Below are positions 5,765 to 10,566 of a stretch of DNA of 10,566 nucleotides, piece after piece. Under the pieces are notes generated by a model. It ran no database searches and had not been told where the DNA came from. It was given only the letters and a program-made list of their open reading frames with translations. Each line of letters begins with the position of its first letter. Position 1 is the stretch's first letter. The DNA is taken from positions 1 through 10,566 of the forward strand of contig CAMPHU010000164.1 in the NCBI GenBank assembly GCA_946886065.1, written 5' to 3'. Made by a program: the position numbers and the translations under genes. The DNA comes from an uncultured Massilia sp. GTDB lineage: Bacteria; Pseudomonadota; Gammaproteobacteria; Burkholderiales; Burkholderiaceae.

Positions 5765-7051
5765 ATGAACGATATTTCCGCTAGTCAAGCAACCCCTCCC
5801 CGCATTCGCCGTCGTCAAACCTTGGCACTTGTGCTGCTGGTGGTCACCGGTGTCATCAATTACCTGGACCGCGCCACGCTCGCGGTCGCCAACGAATACA
5901 TCCGCGCGGACCTCGGCCTCTCGCTTGGCCAGATGGGCCTGCTGCTGTCGGCCTTCTCCTGGAGCTATGCACTGTGCCAGCTCCCGGTGGGGGCGCTGGT
6001 CGACAAGATCGGCCCGCGCTGGCTGCTCGGCATGGGGCTGGTCGTGTGGTCGCTGGCCCAGGCGGCGGGCGGCCTGGTGTCGACGTTCGGCTGGTTCGTG
6101 CTTGCCCGTATCGCGCTCGGCATCGGCGAGGCGCCGCAGTTCCCAGCCGCGGCGCGGGTCGTGAGCAACTGGTTCCCGCCACGTTCGCGCGGTACGCCCA
6201 CGGGCATTTTCAATTCGGCTTCGCCGCTGGGCGTCGCCCTGGCACCCTTGTGCCTGACGCCGCTGATCGTCGCAACCAGCTGGCACTGGGCATTTTTCGT
6301 CACCGGCGGACTCGGGCTCGTGGCGGCCTTCGTTTGGGTGAGTCTGTATCGCGATCCGGTGCACAAGGACATGAGCGCCGCCGAGCGCGCCTATCTGGAG
6401 GTGGACAAGGCGGCTGAACTGGCTCCAAAGGCTGACTTCGCCGCCTGGCGCGCGCTGTTCCGGCACCGCACCACTTGGGGCATGATGCTCGGCTTCTTCG
6501 GTTCGGTCTACCTCAACTGGGTGTACTTGACCTGGCTGCCTGGCTATCTGCGCACCGAGCGGCACATGGACCTGGCCTATGCGGGCTTGGCTGCGTCGAT
6601 TCCGTTTGTGTGCGGTTCCGCCGGCGCCCTCGTTGCGGGCTGGGCTTCCGACCAGGTCGCCCGGCGCGCGGCTTCGCCGGTATCCGGCCGCCGCAAGGCG
6701 GTGGTGGTGGCCACCTTGGGCATGGTGGTATTCACGATCCCGGCCGCACTGGTCGAGAGCAATGTAGTGGCAGTCGCCTGCATCTCGATCGTCATCTTCC
6801 TCGCCAACGCTTCCTCGGCCTGCGCCTGGTCGCTCGCCACCGTGGCCGCGCCACCGAGCCGCGTCGCTTCGCTCGGGGCGCTGCAGAACTTCGGCGGCTT
6901 CCTCGGCGGCGCGCTGGCGCCGATCCTGACCGGCTACATCGCCCAGACCTGGTCCTTCGTACCGGCCTTGCTCACCGGCGCCGGCATCGCTTTCCTGGGC
7001 GCGATGTCCTACCTGTTCCTGGTGGTACGGCCGATTCCCGAGCAGGACTAA
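5765..7051 (+). CDS. MFS transporter, anion:cation symporter (ACS) family
   Basis: This 428-residue inner-membrane carrier has the 12-helix major facilitator pattern with a long central loop (about 196-230). ACS signatures are clear: NYLDRATLAVA (32-42) at the end of helix 1, the loop 2-3 motif GALVDKIGPR (76-85), and the helix 4 motif ARIALGIGEAPQFPA (114-128) followed by NWFPPRSRG. ACS carriers move organic anions such as hexuronates, aldonates, glucarate, tartrate or phthalate together with protons or sodium. This one is not the AAHS (PcaK) type. The enol-lactonase and LysR gene beyond it suggest an aromatic or other organic acid, but the substrate is not readable from sequence. No Shine-Dalgarno is seen before the ATG, and no better downstream start exists because the next in-frame Met is inside the helix 2 region. 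Its stop is 12 nt from the convergent lactonase stop. Confidence 0.9.
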   Translation: MNDISASQATPPRIRRRQTLALVLLVVTGVINYLDRATLAVANEYIRADLGLSLGQMGLLLSAFSWSYALCQLPVGALVDKIGPRWLLGMGLVVWSLAQAAGGLVSTFGWFVLARIALGIGEAPQFPAAARVVSNWFPPRSRGTPTGIFNSASPLGVALAPLCLTPLIVATSWHWAFFVTGGLGLVAAFVWVSLYRDPVHKDMSAAERAYLEVDKAAELAPKADFAAWRALFRHRTTWGMMLGFFGSVYLNWVYLTWLPGYLRTERHMDLAYAGLAASIPFVCGSAGALVAGWASDQVARRAASPVSGRRKAVVVATLGMVVFTIPAALVESNVVAVACISIVIFLANASSACAWSLATVAAPPSRVASLGALQNFGGFLGGALAPILTGYIAQTWSFVPALLTGAGIAFLGAMSYLFLVVRPIPEQD

Positions 7052-7063
7052 GGACGCCCCGGT

Positions 7064-7864
7064 TCAGGCCAGCAGGAAGCCGAGCACCGCGTCCATGAAG
7101 CGTTCCGGCAGTTCGACGTTACTCAGGTGGACCACCGGCAGGACGACCAGCCGGGCGCCGGGGATGGTGGCGGCGATCTGTTCGCCATGGCTGGCCAGCG
7201 TGACCGTATCGTCGCGTCCGGCCACCACCAGGGTCGGCACGGGGATCAGGGCATTGGTGCGGCGCAGGTCGGCGTCGCGCACCGCCGCAAACGCTCCCGC
7301 CAGGCCCTGGCGCTCGGTGCCGAGCAGCATGGAGCGGAACGCATCCACGGCCGGATCGGCTTCCTCGCGCATCGAGGCGGGGAACCAGTTCGCCAGGAAG
7401 CCTTCGGCAATCTCGCGCATGTCGGGCGCCGCCAGGGTGGCGGCGATGCGCTGGTCCCATTGCGCGGCCGGTCCGAGGTAGGGCGAGGTATTGCTGAGGA
7501 CCAGGCGGCGGAGCCGCGCGGGAGCGTGGACGCCCAGCCACTGGCCGATGAAGCCGCCCAGCGACAAGCCCAGGAAATGCACCTTGTCCAAACCGAGCGC
7601 GTCGAGCAGTTCGATCACGTCGCGGCCCAGCCGGTCCAGCGAGTACGGCCCGACGGGCACGTCCGACTGGCCATGGCCGCGGGTGTCGTAGCGCAGCACG
7701 CGGAAGTGCTCGGTCAGCTGCGGCATCTGGCCGTCCCACATCTGCATCGTGGTGCCGATCGAGTTCGACAGCACGAGCACCGGCTTGTCCGCCGCTCCTT
7801 CCAGCCGGTACGCGATCCGGGCGCCGTCGCCCATCGGGATGAATGAAGTGTTCGTTGCCTGCAT
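7064..7864 (-). CDS. pcaD: 3-oxoadipate enol-lactonase-like alpha/beta hydrolase
   Basis: The 266-residue cytoplasmic protein matches PcaD, which hydrolyses 3-oxoadipate enol-lactone to 3-oxoadipate in the beta-ketoadipate branch of protocatechuate and catechol breakdown. The oxyanion strand LSNSIGT (32-38) and RYDTRGHGQSD (58-68) are typical of PcaD. The nucleophile elbow is GLSLGG (99-104, Ser101), the acid lies in GRDD (Asp218 or Asp219), and the catalytic His is in VVHLSNVE (His246). Length fits the family. AAGGAG on the minus strand (7871-7877) with 6-nt spacing is a strong ribosome site. Gene order is LysR divergent, transporter convergent; no pcaB, pcaC, pcaI, pcaJ or pcaF is nearby, so it may act on another enol-lactone or belong to a dispersed pathway. 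Alpha/beta hydrolase fold is certain; the exact substrate is probable. Confidence 0.85.
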   Translation of the reverse strand: MQATNTSFIPMGDGARIAYRLEGAADKPVLVLSNSIGTTMQMWDGQMPQLTEHFRVLRYDTRGHGQSDVPVGPYSLDRLGRDVIELLDALGLDKVHFLGLSLGGFIGQWLGVHAPARLRRLVLSNTSPYLGPAAQWDQRIAATLAAPDMREIAEGFLANWFPASMREEADPAVDAFRSMLLGTERQGLAGAFAAVRDADLRRTNALIPVPTLVVAGRDDTVTLASHGEQIAATIPGARLVVLPVVHLSNVELPERFMDAVLGFLLA

Positions 7865-7891
7865 GGTCTTCTCCTTTGCCTGTGGTTGCGG

Positions 7892-7910
7892 ACCCGGATT
7901 GACGCCGGGT
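7892..7910 (-). repeat. Hairpin in the leader of the enol-lactonase gene
   Basis: ACCCGG (7892-7897) and CCGGGT (7905-7910) form a perfect 6-bp inverted repeat around a 7-nt loop, about 28 nt upstream of the lactonase ATG and clear of its ribosome site. It would form in the leader of a transcript starting in the AT-rich region near 7940. It could stabilise the mRNA or be a protein-binding site; no T-tract marks it as an attenuator. Confidence 0.35.
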
Positions 7911-7942
7911 GTGTGAAGCCATGGTAGTTGCGGCGGGCGCGC

Positions 7943-7980
7943 AAATATATTACAAAGTTAAGCCAGTCTTTGTAGATATT
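7943..7980. promoter_or_regulatory. Divergent promoter/operator with a 7+7 dyad
   Basis: TACAAAG (7951-7957) and CTTTGTA (7968-7974) are perfect inverted repeats separated by 10 nt, flanked by ATAT on both sides (7947-7950 and 7976-7979) with a one-base offset. This is the only markedly AT-rich stretch in the region. Possible -10 elements occur in both directions: TAATAT on the minus strand (complement of 7947-7952) toward the lactonase, and GATATT at 7975-7980 toward the regulator. The arrangement fits an operator for the LysR-type regulator itself, controlling its own gene and the divergent target gene. Confidence 0.5.
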
Positions 7981-7986
7981 CCTGAC

Positions 7987-8895
7987 ATGGTTCCATTCAC
8001 CTTTCACGACCTCCAATGCTTCGACGCCGTGGTGCGCGCGGGCGGCTTCCAGGCGGCCGCCCAGCTCCTGCACCGTTCGCATCCGGCGGTGTTCGCCGCG
8101 GTCGGCAAGCTGGAGCGGCAGCTCGGCGTGCAACTGCTCGATCGCGGCGGCTACCGCGTGCAGCTGACACAAGCGGGGAAGTCCTTCCATGGCAAGGCCC
8201 GTTCGCTGCTGCACGAGATGGAGAGCCTGCGCGTGCATGCTTCCCAGCTGGCGGCCGGCGAGGAAACCGACCTGCATGTCGTGCTCGGCGACTTGTGTCC
8301 CTATGCGCCGGCGCTGGCGTCGCTCAGCCACTTCTTCGCCGCGCACCCGCGTACGCGCCTGCACCTGCATTTCGAATCCGTGGCCGGTCCCTCGGAGCGC
8401 CTGCTGGACGGCGAGGCCGACCTGGTCCTGCATGGCGTCGACAAGAACGACCCGCGCCTCGAATGGCTGGATCTCGGCAAGGTGCGCTTCGTGCCGGTCG
8501 CGGCGCCGGGCTTCCTGCCGTTTCCCGTGAAGCGGACGATCAGGCAGGAAGACATGCGTCCCTACACCCAGTGCATCATCCGCGACAGCGCCCGCCATGC
8601 TCCCGGCCGCCCCTACTATGTGATCGAGGGCGCGCACCAGTGCACGGTGGCCGACCAGCAGATGAAGAAGGAAGTCATCCTCCAGGGGCTGGCATGGGGG
8701 CACCTGCCCGATTTCCTGATCGAGAACGAAGTGCGCGACGGGAGCCTGGTCTCGCTGGCCGGCCGCTACCTGACGGGAAGCGTGGAGGACCTGGTGCTGG
8801 CGCGCCGTGCGGATCGGCCGCATGGACCGGTGGCGAACGCCTTGTGGACGCATTTCCAGCAGCATTCGGGGCTGCTGGCGCCGCGCCGGCGCTGA
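7987..8895 (+). CDS. LysR-type transcriptional regulator
   Basis: The product is 302 residues. An N-terminal winged helix-turn-helix (about 4-63: FHDLQCFDAVVRAGGF, then SHPAVFAAVGKLERQLGVQLLDR) is followed by a linker helix (64-90) and a two-lobed effector-binding domain (about 94-295) with the typical GEADLVLHG turn at 142-150. Such proteins usually repress their own gene and activate a divergent operon when a pathway intermediate binds, so the enol-lactonase and possibly the transporter are likely targets. The ATG at 7987 is chosen because it places the helix-turn-helix at the usual distance from the N-terminus; an in-frame ATG at 7909 would add 26 residues and run through the dyad. No clear Shine-Dalgarno precedes 7987, so translation may be weak or leaderless. 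The effector cannot be named from sequence. Confidence 0.9.
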   Translation: MVPFTFHDLQCFDAVVRAGGFQAAAQLLHRSHPAVFAAVGKLERQLGVQLLDRGGYRVQLTQAGKSFHGKARSLLHEMESLRVHASQLAAGEETDLHVVLGDLCPYAPALASLSHFFAAHPRTRLHLHFESVAGPSERLLDGEADLVLHGVDKNDPRLEWLDLGKVRFVPVAAPGFLPFPVKRTIRQEDMRPYTQCIIRDSARHAPGRPYYVIEGAHQCTVADQQMKKEVILQGLAWGHLPDFLIENEVRDGSLVSLAGRYLTGSVEDLVLARRADRPHGPVANALWTHFQQHSGLLAPRRR

Positions 8896-8921
8896 CCTTG
8901 GCATCTGGCGCGGAAATGACA

Positions 8922-8939
8922 ATGGCCCCGAAGGGCCAT
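8922..8939 (-). terminator. gyrB terminator with a UUCG tetraloop, probably shared
   Basis: ATGGCCC (8922-8928) pairs with GGGCCAT (8933-8939) around 4 nt. Read on the minus strand the loop is TTCG closed by C-G, the exceptionally stable cUUCGg tetraloop, and the stem is followed by TGTCATTT. It starts 26 nt past the gyrB stop. On the plus strand the loop is CGAA and no T-tract follows, so termination of the regulator transcript from the other side would be less efficient. Confidence 0.65.
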
Positions 8940-8965
8940 CGTCGCAACATCCTCAGGCAGGACGA

Positions 8966-10566
<1,601 letters not shown>

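Noticed and set aside
5642..6565. Minus-strand open frame of 307 codons opposite the transporter
   Set aside because: It is rich in Arg, Gln and Glu, has no domain, and runs across the divergent promoter region; it is an antisense shadow of the transporter.

Overview
The window looks like a chromosomal segment of a GC-rich betaproteobacterium, most likely order Burkholderiales and family Oxalobacteraceae (Massilia/Duganella/Telluria-like). This rests on an extended second-copy type IF-1, a secreted type 2 PHA depolymerase, a long-form acyl-CoA desaturase, and a GyrB that carries the large Gram-negative insertion. It is an inference from remembered family patterns; no database search was possible.

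Layout, left to right: a secreted polyhydroxyalkanoate depolymerase (231-1442, +); a lower-GC spacer; a small exported two-cysteine protein (1731-2051, +); a convergent conserved hypothetical (2124-2561, -); a small acidic hypothetical (2837-3088, +); a stand-alone infA paralogue behind a leader of about 215 nt (3355-3621, +); a membrane acyl-CoA desaturase with a long C-terminal extension (3864-5045, +); a convergent exported protein resembling the NMCC_0638 family (5048-5587, -); an ACS-family MFS transporter (5765-7051, +); a PcaD-like 3-oxoadipate enol-lactonase (7064-7864, -); a divergent LysR-type regulator (7987-8895, +); and the C-terminal two thirds of gyrB (8966-10566, -, running off the right edge). 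Genes alternate in direction, giving four convergent pairs with gaps of 72, 2, 12 and 70 nt, so there are few or no multigene operons.

Two modules may be functional units. First, the IF-1 paralogue and the desaturase, both of classes linked to growth at low temperature, lie side by side; the infA leader has an extended -10 promoter, competing hairpins, a terminator-like hairpin and a CTCC tract that could pair with its own Shine-Dalgarno sequence. Second, the transporter, enol-lactonase and LysR regulator form a small candidate organic-acid uptake and degradation locus, with a 7+7 dyad between lactonase and regulator and a TTCG-N5-CGAA LysR-type box upstream of the transporter. No other pca or cat genes are present.

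I see no CRISPR array, tRNA, rRNA, insertion sequence, phage gene or recognisable defence system. The most unusual signals are regulatory (infA leader, divergent dyad, possible leaderless starts) and architectural (the desaturase C-terminal domain), not a clearly new system.
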